DNA of 64,000 bases from Acidocella aromatica (GCF_014201825.1 NZ_JACHFJ010000001.1:434001-498000), one strand, 5' to 3'. Numbered from the stretch's first letter, positions 45,353-55,581 are shown. The notes: generated by a model not told the origin, from the sequence alone. Program-made: numbers and translations.

Positions 45353-47653
45353 TCAGAACTCGTCCCAATCCTCGGTGCCCGCGGGCACCGGGGTGCGGGA
45401 GACGGGCTTGGGCGCGACGGGCGGGCGAGGCGCATGCACGGGGATGCGGCTCTTGGCCGGTTTGGTGGCTTGGCGGGGCGCTTCCGTGTGGCCAATCTGG
45501 AACTCGCCGACCAGGCGGGAGAGCTCCTCGGCCTCTTCGGTCAGCGAGTGGCAGGAGGCATTGGCCTGCTCCACCATGGCGGCGTTCTGCTGCGTCACCA
45601 CGTCCATCTGGCTCACGGCCTCGTTCACCTCGTTCAGCCGCACGGCCTGCTCCTGCGCCGAGCCCGCGATCTCCACGATCAGCTGGTTCAGCCGCGCCAC
45701 CTGCCCCACGATCCGCTCCAGCGCCTTACCGGTTTCACCCACCAGCTTCACGCCGTTCTCCACCTCGGTGCCCGAGGCGGCGATGAGCACCTTGATCTCC
45801 TTCGCGGCATCAGCCGAACGCTGCGCCAGAGCCCTCACCTCGGTCGCCACCACGGCAAAGCCGCGCCCGGCATCGCCCGCGCGCGCGGCCTCCACCCCGG
45901 CGTTCAACGCCAGCAGATTGGTCTGGAAGGCAATCTCGTCGATCACACCAAGGATCTTTCCGATCTCCTTGGAGACGCTCTCGATCCCCGCCATCGCCTT
46001 GACGGTGCTGCCCACCACCGCGCCGGATTGCTCGGCATCGCCCTTGGCGTCCTGCGCCAGCTTGCGCGCCTCGTTCGCGCCGTCCGAGGTCGTCTTCACC
46101 GTGGCGGTGATTTCGCTCAGCGCGGCGGCGGTCTGCTCCAGGCTGGCGGCCTGCTGCTCGGTGCGGCGGGAGAGATCGTCCGAGGCCTGGGCCATCTCGG
46201 CGGACCCGGCGCGCACGCCCTGGGTGTTCACGGAGATCGCCTTCATCGCCTCCTGCAACTTGGCCACGGCCAGATTGAAATCCGTGCGCAGCACCTCGTA
46301 TTCCGGGGCGAAAGCCTCGTTCAGGCGGAAAACGAGGTCACCCGCGGAGAGACGGGACAGCCCGCTGCCCAGCGCTTCGACAACCTGGCCCTGCTCCGCC
46401 GCCACGGCCATGCGCGAGGCTTCGGCCTCGGCCCGGGCCTGCTCGGCTTGGCGGCGCTCCTCGGCGGCGGCGGCTTCGTGGCGCTGCCCTTCCGCCAGGG
46501 TGTGGCGGAAGCCTTCCAGCGCCACGGCAATGGTGCCGGTCTCGTCATGCCGCTCCTGCCCAGGCACCTGGCGGCCGTAATCGCCACGGCGCAGCGTTTC
46601 CACCGCGCCCAGCAGCCCGGTCATCGGGCGGCGGACCAGCAGCAGCACCGTGGCGTAAAGCGCGCCCAGCACCAGCAGCAGGGTAAGGATGCCGCCAGCG
46701 ATCATCGCCCAGGTGGCGTGACGCACGGGGGCGGCCAACGCTTCTTCCGGCACATCCACCACCAGCGCCCAAGTCGCATTCAGGTTGGGCACCGCGAAGG
46801 GATAAATGATCCGCTCGGTCCGGCCGTTGTCGAATTTGTTCAGGATGCGCGGCTGACCATCTGCCAGAGCAGCATTCAGCACATCGGCACCCTCACCGGC
46901 ATAGGGCTTCATCAACTCGGATTGATCGGGATTAGCGATCCAGGCGCCACTGCCAGAAACCAGCATGACCCGCCCCGCGCCAAACGGGCGGATCCCCGCC
47001 AGCTTGTTCGACAGCCAATCGAGACGGACATCAACGCCGGTGACACCGATCAGCGTGCCACTCACGATCACCGGGTAGGCAATGGAGACCATCATCTTGT
47101 GATTCCCCGAATCCGCATAAGGTTCGGTAATCGCGCCTTTGCCAGACTTGGCGGCCAGCGTGTACCAGGACTGCGTGTAATCCACTGCGGTTGCGGTGTA
47201 TTGCAGGTTGCCCCCGTCTCCTTTGGTCCAATACGGATTGAAATCACCCTCGGCATTGCTACCCGGCGCCTTGGGGGCATGCTTACCGTCGAAACCGCCC
47301 GGCGCCTCCTGCATCCAGGAGCCGAAAACGTCTGGATAGCGAGTTTCATTCATCCTCAGCATCTCCACCACCATGGCACGGTTGCGCACACCGCAGTTAA
47401 ACGCCGCGGTAATCGTGCCCGCCATGGTGTTCACGCCTGAAGTCTGTTCGGCCAGCTTGGCGCTGATGGCGTTGGCTATGCTCTCGGCCTGCGTTTTGGC
47501 CTGGGTTTCGACCGTGGTTTCCACACGCTCCTGGGTCGCCCAGGCGGCCAGAAGGATCGCCCCAGACAGGATGAGGGCGAATGCCGCGCCTGCCACGCCT
47601 ATGAGCTTTGTGGAGAGGGAACCGAAGACGACGTTCCGGGAAAGAGGGGCCAT
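45353..47653 (-). CDS. Methyl-accepting chemotaxis protein with periplasmic Cache domain
   Basis: From ATG 47653 (GGAAG 8 nt upstream) 766 residues: TM1 ([20 protein letters not shown]), a dCache-type sensor ([36 protein letters not shown]), TM2 around residues 315-345, HAMP, and a signalling domain with the hairpin tip [13 protein letters not shown] and [20 protein letters not shown]. The C-terminus ends DWDEF, an xWxxF pentapeptide that tethers CheR/CheB. The canonical amino-acid Cache arginine motif is not evident, so the ligand is open. The stop codon abuts that of convergent metE within TGATCA. Confidence 0.93.
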   Translation of the reverse strand: MAPLSRNVVFGSLSTKLIGVAGAAFALILSGAILLAAWATQERVETTVETQAKTQAESIANAISAKLAEQTSGVNTMAGTITAAFNCGVRNRAMVVEMLRMNETRYPDVFGSWMQEAPGGFDGKHAPKAPGSNAEGDFNPYWTKGDGGNLQYTATAVDYTQSWYTLAAKSGKGAITEPYADSGNHKMMVSIAYPVIVSGTLIGVTGVDVRLDWLSNKLAGIRPFGAGRVMLVSGSGAWIANPDQSELMKPYAGEGADVLNAALADGQPRILNKFDNGRTERIIYPFAVPNLNATWALVVDVPEEALAAPVRHATWAMIAGGILTLLLVLGALYATVLLLVRRPMTGLLGAVETLRRGDYGRQVPGQERHDETGTIAVALEGFRHTLAEGQRHEAAAAEERRQAEQARAEAEASRMAVAAEQGQVVEALGSGLSRLSAGDLVFRLNEAFAPEYEVLRTDFNLAVAKLQEAMKAISVNTQGVRAGSAEMAQASDDLSRRTEQQAASLEQTAAALSEITATVKTTSDGANEARKLAQDAKGDAEQSGAVVGSTVKAMAGIESVSKEIGKILGVIDEIAFQTNLLALNAGVEAARAGDAGRGFAVVATEVRALAQRSADAAKEIKVLIAASGTEVENGVKLVGETGKALERIVGQVARLNQLIVEIAGSAQEQAVRLNEVNEAVSQMDVVTQQNAAMVEQANASCHSLTEEAEELSRLVGEFQIGHTEAPRQATKPAKSRIPVHAPRPPVAPKPVSRTPVPAGTEDWDEF

Positions 47654-47718
47654 GAAGCTTGCTTCCTGCTGTCTGGACAATACCTCCGGCAGGCTAGGGC
47701 TTGCGCCTTAAGGCCAGC

Positions 47719-48324
47719 TTAATTGGCGTATAACCGCAACAAAGCCATGACCTGCGCCAGCACCCCGGACAATGCCTGGCTCTGTGCCTGGACCCGCGCC
47801 GCCGGGTCATCGGCGGACAAGGGCACGGCAGCCCGCAGCAGCGCTTGGCGCAGCGGCACCGCCACTCCGCCCGCGCCGGGCTTAATTACCACCAGCGTGA
47901 GCGCCGCGCGCGCCTCGCCATGGGCGGGGTCGGCCAACAGCTCGGTCAGCTCGCCCTCCACGATCAGACCGGGCTGCAAGCGGCTGCCCGGCGTGATGAC
48001 GGCGGAGAAGGCCCCGCTCGCCTCGCTCCAGCCCAGCAACGCCTGGGTTACCGCATCCGCTGGGGGGACGGCCCAGAGATTGTAGTAATCCACGCGCAGG
48101 CTGCCATCGGCGGCAAGGCTTTGAAGCCCCCGCGCCTCCAGCCCTGGCGCGGCGGAAATGGGCCGCACCAGCAGCACCGGCGCCCCCGGTGCCGAGGCCA
48201 CGCCAGCGGGAGGCTGGGGCTGCAACGGCCAGCTGACACGCGGGGTGTATTTTTGCGCCGGCAGCAGCGAGGCACAGGCGCTCAGCGCCAGCGGGGCAGC
48301 GAGGAGAAGACGGCGGTGCGGCAT
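47719..48324 (-). CDS. ABC-type transport auxiliary lipoprotein (PqiC/DUF330-like)
   Basis: 201 residues with a lipoprotein signal (LLLAAPLALSACASLL; lipobox SAC). The family pattern is LLVRPISAAPGLEARGLQ, then YYNLWAVPPADAVTQALLGW. These outer-membrane lipoproteins work with MCE-type lipid transporters. It is the last gene of the Mla-like operon, immediately after the MCE gene. It is followed by a 65-bp gap to the chemoreceptor start. Confidence 0.88.
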   Translation of the reverse strand: MPHRRLLLAAPLALSACASLLPAQKYTPRVSWPLQPQPPAGVASAPGAPVLLVRPISAAPGLEARGLQSLAADGSLRVDYYNLWAVPPADAVTQALLGWSEASGAFSAVITPGSRLQPGLIVEGELTELLADPAHGEARAALTLVVIKPGAGGVAVPLRQALLRAAVPLSADDPAARVQAQSQALSGVLAQVMALLRLYAN

Positions 48325-49311
48325 CTATTGGCTCCCTTGCGGCGGCGGCCCGGCCAAAATCCGCCCCGGATTGGCAGAGAGTTCGGCCGAGAGGTCACGC
48401 AGATTATCGGTGGTGGTCTTCATGTCACGCAGGATCGGCAAAAGCTGCGTCTGCAAATCCGCCGTGGTCTCGTTCGCCTGATTCACGGCCGATTGCGAGG
48501 ATGCCACCAGCGCGGGCAGCGCGGTGCTCACCTTGGCCAGCTGCATGGTGGTCTGGTCGAGCTGGGTGAGGAGCTGGCGCGTCTGCGGCCCGCCCGCAAG
48601 GTTGCGGATGCTCGCCGCCGTACCCGGCAGGTCGCTCTGCTGCACCACTTGGTTCAGCGTGGCCAGCAGCGCGTTGGCATTGGCCACGGCCTGGTGAGCA
48701 TCGCCGCTGCTCGCCTCCTGGTTCAGGGTCGAGATCAGCTGGCCGAGTTGGTCCGCCACCTTGCCGATATCGGCCTGGTTGAGCGAGGCGACGAGGTTCT
48801 GCAGCGTGCTCTGCACCTGGGCGAGTGTGCTGGGGCGCGAGGGGATGAGCGTCTCGTTTGGCTTCCACGGCACCGTCTGCGCCGGATAGATTTTCGGATC
48901 GACGAAGCTAAGGTCTATATAGGAGAGCCCTGTGATGCCCTGCGGCACGATCTGGGCGCGCAGCCCCTGGGCGATGGCCGTCTTGATCCCCTGGGTCGCG
49001 CCCACCTTGTCGGGGTCCATGCGGAAGCGCACCATCACCTGCTGGTACACCGGCTCTCCGGCGGCGGTGGCGTCCGGGGGCGGGTACTCCGCCGCCGCCA
49101 GTTCCATCTCGGTCACCCGCCCCACCGTCACGCCACGATATTTTACCGCCGTGCCGACATCCAGCCCCTGTACCGATTCCCTGAAATAGGTCTCGTACAG
49201 CACCCCATGGTTGAAGCGCCCGCCGGTAAGAAAGAACAGCAGCGCCAGAAGCGCCACCGCCCCGGCCAGCACGAAAGCCCCCACCCGAAAGCCCGCGGAA
49301 CTTGTACCCAT
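48325..49311 (-). CDS. mlaD: MCE-domain lipid transport protein (MlaD-like)
   Basis: From ATG 49311 (TGATG overlap with the ATPase) 328 residues: one N-terminal membrane anchor (VGAFVLAGAVALLALLFFLT), an MCE domain (QGLDVGTAVKYRGVTVGRVT, IVPQGITGLSYIDLSFVD), and a long helical/coiled-coil C-terminal half. The MCE ring holds lipids crossing the periplasm. It is larger than E. coli MlaD (183 residues) because of the coiled-coil extension, as in alphaproteobacterial homologues. Confidence 0.92.
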   Translation of the reverse strand: MGTSSAGFRVGAFVLAGAVALLALLFFLTGGRFNHGVLYETYFRESVQGLDVGTAVKYRGVTVGRVTEMELAAAEYPPPDATAAGEPVYQQVMVRFRMDPDKVGATQGIKTAIAQGLRAQIVPQGITGLSYIDLSFVDPKIYPAQTVPWKPNETLIPSRPSTLAQVQSTLQNLVASLNQADIGKVADQLGQLISTLNQEASSGDAHQAVANANALLATLNQVVQQSDLPGTAASIRNLAGGPQTRQLLTQLDQTTMQLAKVSTALPALVASSQSAVNQANETTADLQTQLLPILRDMKTTTDNLRDLSAELSANPGRILAGPPPQGSQ

Positions 49312-50048
49312 CACAGCGTCTCCCGGTGAAAAAAGGCCCGTACCATCGGCTGAGCGGGATGATCGCGCAATTCCCGCGGGCTGCCCAGGGCGATCAGCCC
49401 TTGCGCCTTGGCGTCCAGCATGGCGCAACGGTCGGCGATGGCCATGATCGAGGGCAACTCATGCGTCACCACCACGCAGGTGGTGCCCAGCGTGTCGCGC
49501 AGTTGCAGAATCAGCTTGTCCAGCCCGGCGGAGGTCACCGGGTCCAGCCCGGCGGAGGGCTCGTCCAGCATCAGGATCGGCGGGTCCAGCGCCAGGGCGC
49601 GGGCGATGGCCGCGCGCTTGAGCATCCCGCCCGAGATCTCGGAGGGCAGCAGCGCGGCGGCATCGCCCAAGCCCACCAGCCCCAGCTTGAGCCGGGCGAT
49701 CTCTGCACAGGTGGCGGCGGGCAGGTCGGTAAACACGGAGAGCGGCAGCGAGACATTCTCCAGCAGCGTCATCGAGCCCAGCAGCGCGCCGGACTGGAAC
49801 ATCACGCCGATCTGGCGGCGCACCTGCTCCACCTCGGTGCGCACGCTGTGTCCGGCAACGGTGATCTCCCCCGCAGTGGGCGGCAGCAGCCCGATCATCT
49901 GCTTGAGCAGCGTGGATTTGCCGCAGCCCGAGCCGCCGAGGATGACGAACACCTCGCCTGCCGCAATGTCGAAGCTGACATCGCGGAAGATGGTGCGGCT
50001 GCCGAACACCTGGGTGGCGCCGCGCACGGTGATGACGGGCGCGCTCAC
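49311..50048 (-). CDS. mlaF: MCE-type lipid ABC transporter ATPase (MlaF-like)
   Basis: The long upstream open frame is not coding; the gene starts at GTG 50048 in a GTGA overlap with the permease. The 245 residues have Walker A GGSGCGKSTLL, GVMFQSGALLGSMTL, signature ISGGMLKRAAIARA, Walker B ILMLDEPSAGLDPVT and VVVTHELPS. These features are those of MlaF. Confidence 0.93.
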   Translation of the reverse strand: MSAPVITVRGATQVFGSRTIFRDVSFDIAAGEVFVILGGSGCGKSTLLKQMIGLLPPTAGEITVAGHSVRTEVEQVRRQIGVMFQSGALLGSMTLLENVSLPLSVFTDLPAATCAEIARLKLGLVGLGDAAALLPSEISGGMLKRAAIARALALDPPILMLDEPSAGLDPVTSAGLDKLILQLRDTLGTTCVVVTHELPSIMAIADRCAMLDAKAQGLIALGSPRELRDHPAQPMVRAFFHRETL

Positions 50049-51115
50049 AGATGCAGCCTGTACGTGATCACGGCGAAAATCCCGTCCAGCACCACGGTGG
50101 CGACGATGCCGCCCACCACGGCGGCGGTGGCAGCCTCGCCCACGGCGCGCGGCCCACCGTTGGCGGTGAGCCCCGCCCGGCAGCCTATGAGCGCCACGGC
50201 GGCGGCAAACACCAGCCCCTTGCCTAGCCCTTGCAGGAAATCCCCCGCCGCACCGTTGATGGCGATATGCGTGGCGATGGCCGAGAGCGGATAGCCGAAG
50301 GCGGCCAGCACGGTGGCCATGCCGGCCAGCCCCGCGGCGTCCATGGCCACGGTGAGCGCGGGCATCACCAGCATCGCCGCCCCAATGCGCGGCAGTACCA
50401 GCATGGTGGCGGGGTTGACGCCCATGGTGGTGAGTGCGGCGATCTCGTCGTTCACCTGCATGGTGCCCAGCTCGGCGGCATAGGCCGAGCCGGTGCGCCC
50501 AGCCAGGATCACCGCCACCAGCAGCGGCCCCAGCTCGCGGCAAAGCGCCAGGGTGACGAGGTCGGCGACATACAGATCCGCGCCGAACTGGCGCATCGGC
50601 ACCGCCGACTGGAAGGCGAGGATCATGCCAATGAGAAAGCCGAGGACAAGCACCAGCAGCAGCGCCTGCTGCCCGGCGCGCTCGGCGATGCGCCAGAAAT
50701 CCGCCCGGCGCAGCATGCGCAGCTGGGCCGGCAGGGCGGCTAGGGCCAGCAATGTGTCGCCGAAAAACGCGATTTTTGTCCGCAGGCCCGCGAAGAGCGG
50801 CGGGCGCTTTGCGGGCTTGGCGCGAACCGGCGCCTGGGCGGGTGCTACCGCGCGCAGTTGCGCCAGCAAGGGAGCCGCCTGCGTACTCGCCCCGCTGATA
50901 CGCACCTCGCCCCCGTGGCGGCGCTCCATGGCCAGGATCAGTGCCGCGCCGGAACTGTCCAGCCGCTCGACGCCGGAAAGCTCGATCTCCAGCGCACTGC
51001 CCGCCGCCTCGCCCGCCGCCCGCACGGCGCGCGGCCATAGCGGGCCCAGCCTGCGCGCCGTCAACGCGCCGCGCAGGGTAATCCGGCCAGGTGTGGTTTC
51101 CAGCTCAGCGGGCAT
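50045..51115 (-). CDS. mlaE: MCE-type lipid ABC permease with N-terminal STAS domain (MlaB-MlaE fusion)
   Basis: From ATG 51115 (AAGGAT 3 nt upstream) 356 residues. The first ~90 form a STAS domain (LEIELSGVERLDSSGAALIL), equivalent to separate MlaB in E. coli. The rest is the MlaE permease: FLIGMILAFQSAVPMRQFGA, ALCRELGPLLVAVILAGRTG, EIAALTTMGVNPATMLVLPR. It is the first gene of the four-gene operon, and it diverges from a methyltransferase gene. Confidence 0.93.
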   Translation of the reverse strand: MPAELETTPGRITLRGALTARRLGPLWPRAVRAAGEAAGSALEIELSGVERLDSSGAALILAMERRHGGEVRISGASTQAAPLLAQLRAVAPAQAPVRAKPAKRPPLFAGLRTKIAFFGDTLLALAALPAQLRMLRRADFWRIAERAGQQALLLVLVLGFLIGMILAFQSAVPMRQFGADLYVADLVTLALCRELGPLLVAVILAGRTGSAYAAELGTMQVNDEIAALTTMGVNPATMLVLPRIGAAMLVMPALTVAMDAAGLAGMATVLAAFGYPLSAIATHIAINGAAGDFLQGLGKGLVFAAAVALIGCRAGLTANGGPRAVGEAATAAVVGGIVATVVLDGIFAVITYRLHL

Positions 51116-51221
51116 CGTATCCTTAGCTTCGCCCGCACACGCTCTGGTTGGCAAGAGCCGAAGCCATGCGGTGGCGCTTCTTCCCGCCCGTGCTTAAGTT
51201 CCCCATAACGGAGGATGATCG

Positions 51222-52079
51222 ATGGCGAATGACAAGCAGAAGACTTACTGGAGCGAGGTCGCGGGACCGAAATGGCTGAGCCTGGAAGGGGCGATGGAAG
51301 CGCGCCTCGCGCCGGTCAGCACGGCGGTGATCGCAGCGGCGGGTCTTAAGCCCGGCCAGCGCGTGCTCGATATAGGCTGCGGCGCGGGCCGCACCAGCCA
51401 GGAGGCCGCTCAGGCCGTGGGGGAGACGGGCTATGTGCTGGGCATCGACATCGCCCCGCCGATGATCGAGGCCGCGCGCACCCACGCCGCCGCCGAGGCC
51501 CAGCCGGGCATGGCCCCGGTTGAATTCGCCCTCGCCGATGCGCAGACCGAGCGCTTCACTCCGCCCTTCGACATGCTGATCTCCCGCTTCGGCGTCATGT
51601 TCTTCGAGGATCCCGTCGCCGCCTTCGCCAATCTTCGTGTCAGCGTGACGCCCGGCGGCAGGCTGGCCTTCGCCGCCTGGGCGCCGCTTGCCGCCAATCC
51701 GCATTGGGAAATCCCACTGCGGCTGGTCGAGGCGCTGGTCGGCCCCGGCGCGCCCCGCGTGCCGCACGCCCCCGGCCCTCTCGCCTTCGACGATGCCAAT
51801 TACGTGCGCGGCCTGCTCGAAGCCGCTGGCTGGCGGGGCGCCGAAATCCGGGTGGAACCGGTGTTTCTACACGGTGCCTCGCTGGACGACGAGGCAAGGG
51901 TTGCCTGCTTCATGGGGCCCGCTGGAGCGCTGCTCGACGAGAAGAAAGCCAACGACGCGACCCGCGATGCTGCCCGTGAAGCGGTGCGGGGGGCCTTGCC
52001 CGGCTTCGCCACCGTACTGCCAGATGGCAGCCTACGCCTACCCGCCGCCATTCATCTGATCACGGCATCGGCGCCATGA
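51222..52079 (+). CDS. Class I SAM-dependent methyltransferase
   Basis: 285 residues with the SAM-binding motif VLDIGCGAGRTSQEAA, then GIDIAPPMIEAARTHAA and FDMLISRFGVMFFEDPVAAF, of the UbiE/small-molecule type. GGAGG lies 6 nt before the ATG. The substrate is unknown. It stands alone between the divergent mla operon and the convergent purine transporter. Confidence 0.88.
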   Translation: MANDKQKTYWSEVAGPKWLSLEGAMEARLAPVSTAVIAAAGLKPGQRVLDIGCGAGRTSQEAAQAVGETGYVLGIDIAPPMIEAARTHAAAEAQPGMAPVEFALADAQTERFTPPFDMLISRFGVMFFEDPVAAFANLRVSVTPGGRLAFAAWAPLAANPHWEIPLRLVEALVGPGAPRVPHAPGPLAFDDANYVRGLLEAAGWRGAEIRVEPVFLHGASLDDEARVACFMGPAGALLDEKKANDATRDAAREAVRGALPGFATVLPDGSLRLPAAIHLITASAP

Positions 52080-52080
52080 A

Positions 52081-53010
52081 CTAGCGCCGCTCCTCGCGCA
52101 AATAGGGCCGGCCAAGATCCACTGGCTGGGCATCCGCCCCGTTGGCGAACATGCCCGCCAGCAGGAGATAAGCCAGCGTGGCGAGATAGGGTGACATTTC
52201 GATGAAATAGACCGGCACGTTCAGCCCCGAGGAGAGCAGCTGCGGCACCAACGCCTGGATCGCCCCGAACAGCAGCGCCGCCGCGATGGCCCTGAGCGCG
52301 TTCCAGCGCGCCAGCGTGACCATCGCCACCGCGATCCAGCCGCGCCCGGCGACCATGCCGTCCACCCATAAATGGCTGCCCACCAGGCTGAGATGCGCCC
52401 CCGCCACGGCGCAAAGCACGCCGCCCGCCAGCACCGCGCCCAGGCGGTAGAGCGCCACGTTCACCCCCGCCGCATCGGCGGCCGGGGCGTCCTCTCCCAC
52501 CGCGCGCAGGCGCAGGCCAAGATCGGTGTGTTCAATGATATACCAGACCAGAACGGCGATGCCGAAAGCGACATAGGTCAGCACATCCTGGTCCAGCACC
52601 CCGGCCAGGGTTTTGGGCATCCAGCCGAACAGTGAGGTTGGCAACGCCGAGAGGCCGGGGATGGTCTGGTTGTCGTACCCATCGCCCACATAGCCCGAGA
52701 TGCCGATACCGAGCGCGAAGGTGACCAGCCCGGCCAGTACCTGATCCACTCGCAGCAACACGGCCAGAACGGCGAACACCGCCGTAAGCACCAGCCCCGC
52801 CGCCACGCCGCCGAGCAGGGCCACCCCCACACCGCCGCCGTCCAGGCTGATGAGCACCGACACCACGGCGGCGATGGCCATGATACCCTCGGCGCCCAGA
52901 TTCATCACCCCGGCGCGCTCGTTGATGATGAGCCCCACCGTGGCCAGCAGGAAGGGCGCGGCGAATGCCGGAATGGTGGCGGCCCAGGCCGCGAGCAAAG
53001 TGGCGATCAT
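52081..53010 (-). CDS. Nucleoside/purine-type ABC transporter permease (second)
   Basis: From ATG 53010 (ATGA overlap) 309 residues, about eight to ten membrane segments, BPD_transp_2 family. Motifs: TVGLIINERAGVMNLGAEGI, IGISGYVGDGYD, LRLRAVGEDAPAADAAGVNV. It corresponds to YufQ/NupQ-like permeases of BMP-family nucleoside importers. Convergent with the methyltransferase gene, 1 nt apart. Confidence 0.9.
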   Translation of the reverse strand: MIATLLAAWAATIPAFAAPFLLATVGLIINERAGVMNLGAEGIMAIAAVVSVLISLDGGGVGVALLGGVAAGLVLTAVFAVLAVLLRVDQVLAGLVTFALGIGISGYVGDGYDNQTIPGLSALPTSLFGWMPKTLAGVLDQDVLTYVAFGIAVLVWYIIEHTDLGLRLRAVGEDAPAADAAGVNVALYRLGAVLAGGVLCAVAGAHLSLVGSHLWVDGMVAGRGWIAVAMVTLARWNALRAIAAALLFGAIQALVPQLLSSGLNVPVYFIEMSPYLATLAYLLLAGMFANGADAQPVDLGRPYLREERR

Positions 53011-54077
53011 GCGCGCACCTTCACGGTTTTCACCCAATCCATCCGGTAGCGCAGCAGGAACTCCCCGCAGCACACGCAGAGCAGCAGAATGGCCTGGATG
53101 GTGAGCACGGTCGCCCCTGGTAATTGGTAGAACGCCTTCAGCGAATCCCCCGCCGTGTAGAGCGCCGCCACCGCCACCGCCGCCACCACCACGCCGAGCG
53201 GGCTGGTGCGGGCGAGATAGGCGATGACGATGGAGGGGAAGATATAGTCATTGCCAATGAACTGGGTGAGCTTGTGCTCCTCGCCACAGACGATGGTGAA
53301 GCCCGCGAGGCCGGAGAGCGCGCCGCCCAGCGTCGCCATCAGCAGCACCACCGCCGCGGCGGGAACGCCCACCGCCCGCGCCGCCAGCGGGTTGGCCGCC
53401 ACGGCGCGGGCCATGTAGCCCACCCGCGAGAGGCTGCACAGCCACCAGCAGAACAGCGCCGCCGCCAATGCGAAGAAAATGCCCGCATGCACATGGCCGA
53501 AGCCGAGCAAGGCCAGGGTTTCATCGGGCGAGAAGGCGCGCGAGACGGGGAAGGAATCCTCCGGGTTGCGCCATGCGCCGTAGAGCAGCTGCTGCGCCAG
53601 CATATAGGCCACGTAGTTCATCAGCAGCGTCGTCACCACCTCATTGGCGCGCAGCTTCAGCCGCGCCAGGGCGCACACGCCGCACCACGCGCCGCCGCCC
53701 AGCATCGCCGCCAGCGCCATGATCCACAGATGCACGGGCTCCGGCCCGATATGGTAGAGCGGCACGGTGGTGGCAGCCAGCGCCCCGGCCCAGAGTTGGC
53801 CCTCCACCCCGATATTCCAGAACTTCACCCGCAGGCACACCGCCACCGAGAGCCCCACCAGCGTCAGCGGAATGGCGCGGGTGAGCGTCTGGTCCAGCCC
53901 GGCGGGGTCGGTGAAGGTGTAGCCCAGGAACTGGCTGGCGAGGTCGGAGAGCCCCAGCCCCTGGGTGAGCAGGAAGATGGCCGAGATCAGCATCCCCGCC
54001 CCCAACCCGCCCAGCATGGTGAACGCCGCCAGACGCGGCGGCGCGGCAAGGCGCGGCGAGACGATGAGTTTGCCCAT
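53007..54077 (-). CDS. Nucleoside/purine-type ABC transporter permease (first)
   Basis: 356 residues from ATG 54077 (TGATG overlap with the ATPase). BPD_transp_2 family with ten or so hydrophobic segments, VKFWNIGVEGQLWAGALAAT, LRANEVVTTLLMNYVAYML and NDYIFPSIVIAYLARTSPLG, corresponding to YufP/NupP. It pairs with the downstream permease to make the heterodimeric channel. Confidence 0.9.
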   Translation of the reverse strand: MGKLIVSPRLAAPPRLAAFTMLGGLGAGMLISAIFLLTQGLGLSDLASQFLGYTFTDPAGLDQTLTRAIPLTLVGLSVAVCLRVKFWNIGVEGQLWAGALAATTVPLYHIGPEPVHLWIMALAAMLGGGAWCGVCALARLKLRANEVVTTLLMNYVAYMLAQQLLYGAWRNPEDSFPVSRAFSPDETLALLGFGHVHAGIFFALAAALFCWWLCSLSRVGYMARAVAANPLAARAVGVPAAAVVLLMATLGGALSGLAGFTIVCGEEHKLTQFIGNDYIFPSIVIAYLARTSPLGVVVAAVAVAALYTAGDSLKAFYQLPGATVLTIQAILLLCVCCGEFLLRYRMDWVKTVKVRA

Positions 54078-55579
54078 CAGTGCAGCTCCAGCATCAGCCG
54101 CCCGATGCGCGCGCGGTCCACCTGCGCCACCGGCTCGGCCGGGCTGATGCGGCCATGACTCATCACCGCCACGCGGTCGGAAAGCTCCATGATTTCGTCC
54201 AGATCCTCGGAAATGAGCAGCACGGCCACACCAGCCTCGGCCGCCGCGCGCAGCCGCGCCTGCACCGCCTGCACGGCGCGGATATCCAGCCCGCGCGTGG
54301 GCGAATGCGCGATCAGCACGGACATCTCGCCCGCGAACTCCCGCGCCAGCATCAGCTTCTGCGCGTTGCCGCCCGAGAGCAGGCGCACCGGCAGATCGGG
54401 AGCGGCACCGGCCACCTCGTAATCGGCGATGGCCGCGCGGGCGAGCTGGTTCATCCACCCCTTACGCACCAACCACTTCCGCTCGGCCTTCTCGCCTAGC
54501 AGGCGCGGCAAAGCGATGTTCACCGCCAGCGGCAATTCGCCGAACAGCCCCATGCCCATGCGGTCGGCGGGGATGTAGCGCAGGCCTGCCTCGCGCCGAC
54601 CCTCGGGCGTGGGCGGCGCGTCCACGCCGTCGAACAGAATATCGCCGCCAGAAAGCTGACGGATGCCGATCAGCGCCTCCACCAACTCGGCTTGGCCATT
54701 GCCGCCAATGCCCGCGAGGCCGAAAATCTCGCCGCCCTTCACGTCGAGGTCGATCTCGCGCAGCGCCACGCCATGCGCGCTGGCGGGAGCGGAAAGTTTC
54801 ATCACCCGCAGCATGTCGGGCTTCAGCCTGTGCGCGGTGCGCGGCGCGATTTCCCCCTGGGGGGCGGTGCCCACCATCGCCTCGGAGAGGGAGGCGGCGG
54901 TCATCCCGGCGGCGGGGGCGGCGTCGATCACAGTGCGCCCGGCGCGCATCACGCTCACGCGGTCGGAAAAGCCCAGCACGTCGCGCAGCTTGTGGGTGAT
55001 GAGCACCACGGCCCGCCCGCCGCGCGCCAGGGTGCGGACAAGGCCCAGGGCGGCCTTCGCCTCCTCCTCGGTCAGCACGGCGGTCGGTTCGTCCAGGATG
55101 AGGATGCGCGCGCCCGCGAGCAGCACCTTCATGATCTCCAGCTTCTGCTGGTCGGAGACGGCCATCTCATCCACCCGTGCCTGCGGGTTGAGATGAAACC
55201 CCAGCTCAGCGCCGAGCGTCTGCATCGCCGCCAGGGCCTCGGCCTTGGTCTTCCACCCCGCGCGCTTGGCGCAGGCGAGGCGGATATTCTCCAGCACCGA
55301 AAGCGGGCCTACCAGCTTGAAATGCTGATGCACCATGCCGATGCCCGCCTCAGCGGCGGCGGCGGGAGTCTCGAAGCGGGCTGGCGCGCCATCCACCGCC
55401 AGCGTTCCGGCATCGGCGGTGTAGAACCCCGCCAGCACGTTCATCAGCGTGGATTTGCCAGCCCCGTTCTCGCCGAGCAGGGCATGCACCTCGCCCCATT
55501 CCAGCACGAAATTCGCGCCCAGCAAGGCCGGGCGCGAACCAAAGCTTTTCTCGATGCCCGAAAGGCGAACAGCCGTCAC
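54077..55579 (-). CDS. Nucleoside/purine-type ABC transporter ATPase (duplicated)
   Basis: 500 residues starting at GTG 55579, 2 nt after the binding-protein stop; no ATG is in a suitable place. Two ABC halves: the first has GENGAGKSTLMNVL and ILILDEPTAVLTEEEA, the second GIGGNGQAELVEALIG and LSGGNAQKLMLAREFAGEMS. The second Walker A is degenerate, as is standard in the sugar/nucleoside family (YufO, RbsA-like). Confidence 0.93.
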   Translation of the reverse strand: MTAVRLSGIEKSFGSRPALLGANFVLEWGEVHALLGENGAGKSTLMNVLAGFYTADAGTLAVDGAPARFETPAAAAEAGIGMVHQHFKLVGPLSVLENIRLACAKRAGWKTKAEALAAMQTLGAELGFHLNPQARVDEMAVSDQQKLEIMKVLLAGARILILDEPTAVLTEEEAKAALGLVRTLARGGRAVVLITHKLRDVLGFSDRVSVMRAGRTVIDAAPAAGMTAASLSEAMVGTAPQGEIAPRTAHRLKPDMLRVMKLSAPASAHGVALREIDLDVKGGEIFGLAGIGGNGQAELVEALIGIRQLSGGDILFDGVDAPPTPEGRREAGLRYIPADRMGMGLFGELPLAVNIALPRLLGEKAERKWLVRKGWMNQLARAAIADYEVAGAAPDLPVRLLSGGNAQKLMLAREFAGEMSVLIAHSPTRGLDIRAVQAVQARLRAAAEAGVAVLLISEDLDEIMELSDRVAVMSHGRISPAEPVAQVDRARIGRLMLELH

Positions 55580-55581
55580 GG

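Noticed and set aside
45434..47440. A 668-codon plus-strand frame opposite the chemoreceptor
   Set aside because: Shadow of the strongly conserved chemoreceptor; the translation is repetitive His/Arg/Gly-rich with no recognisable family.
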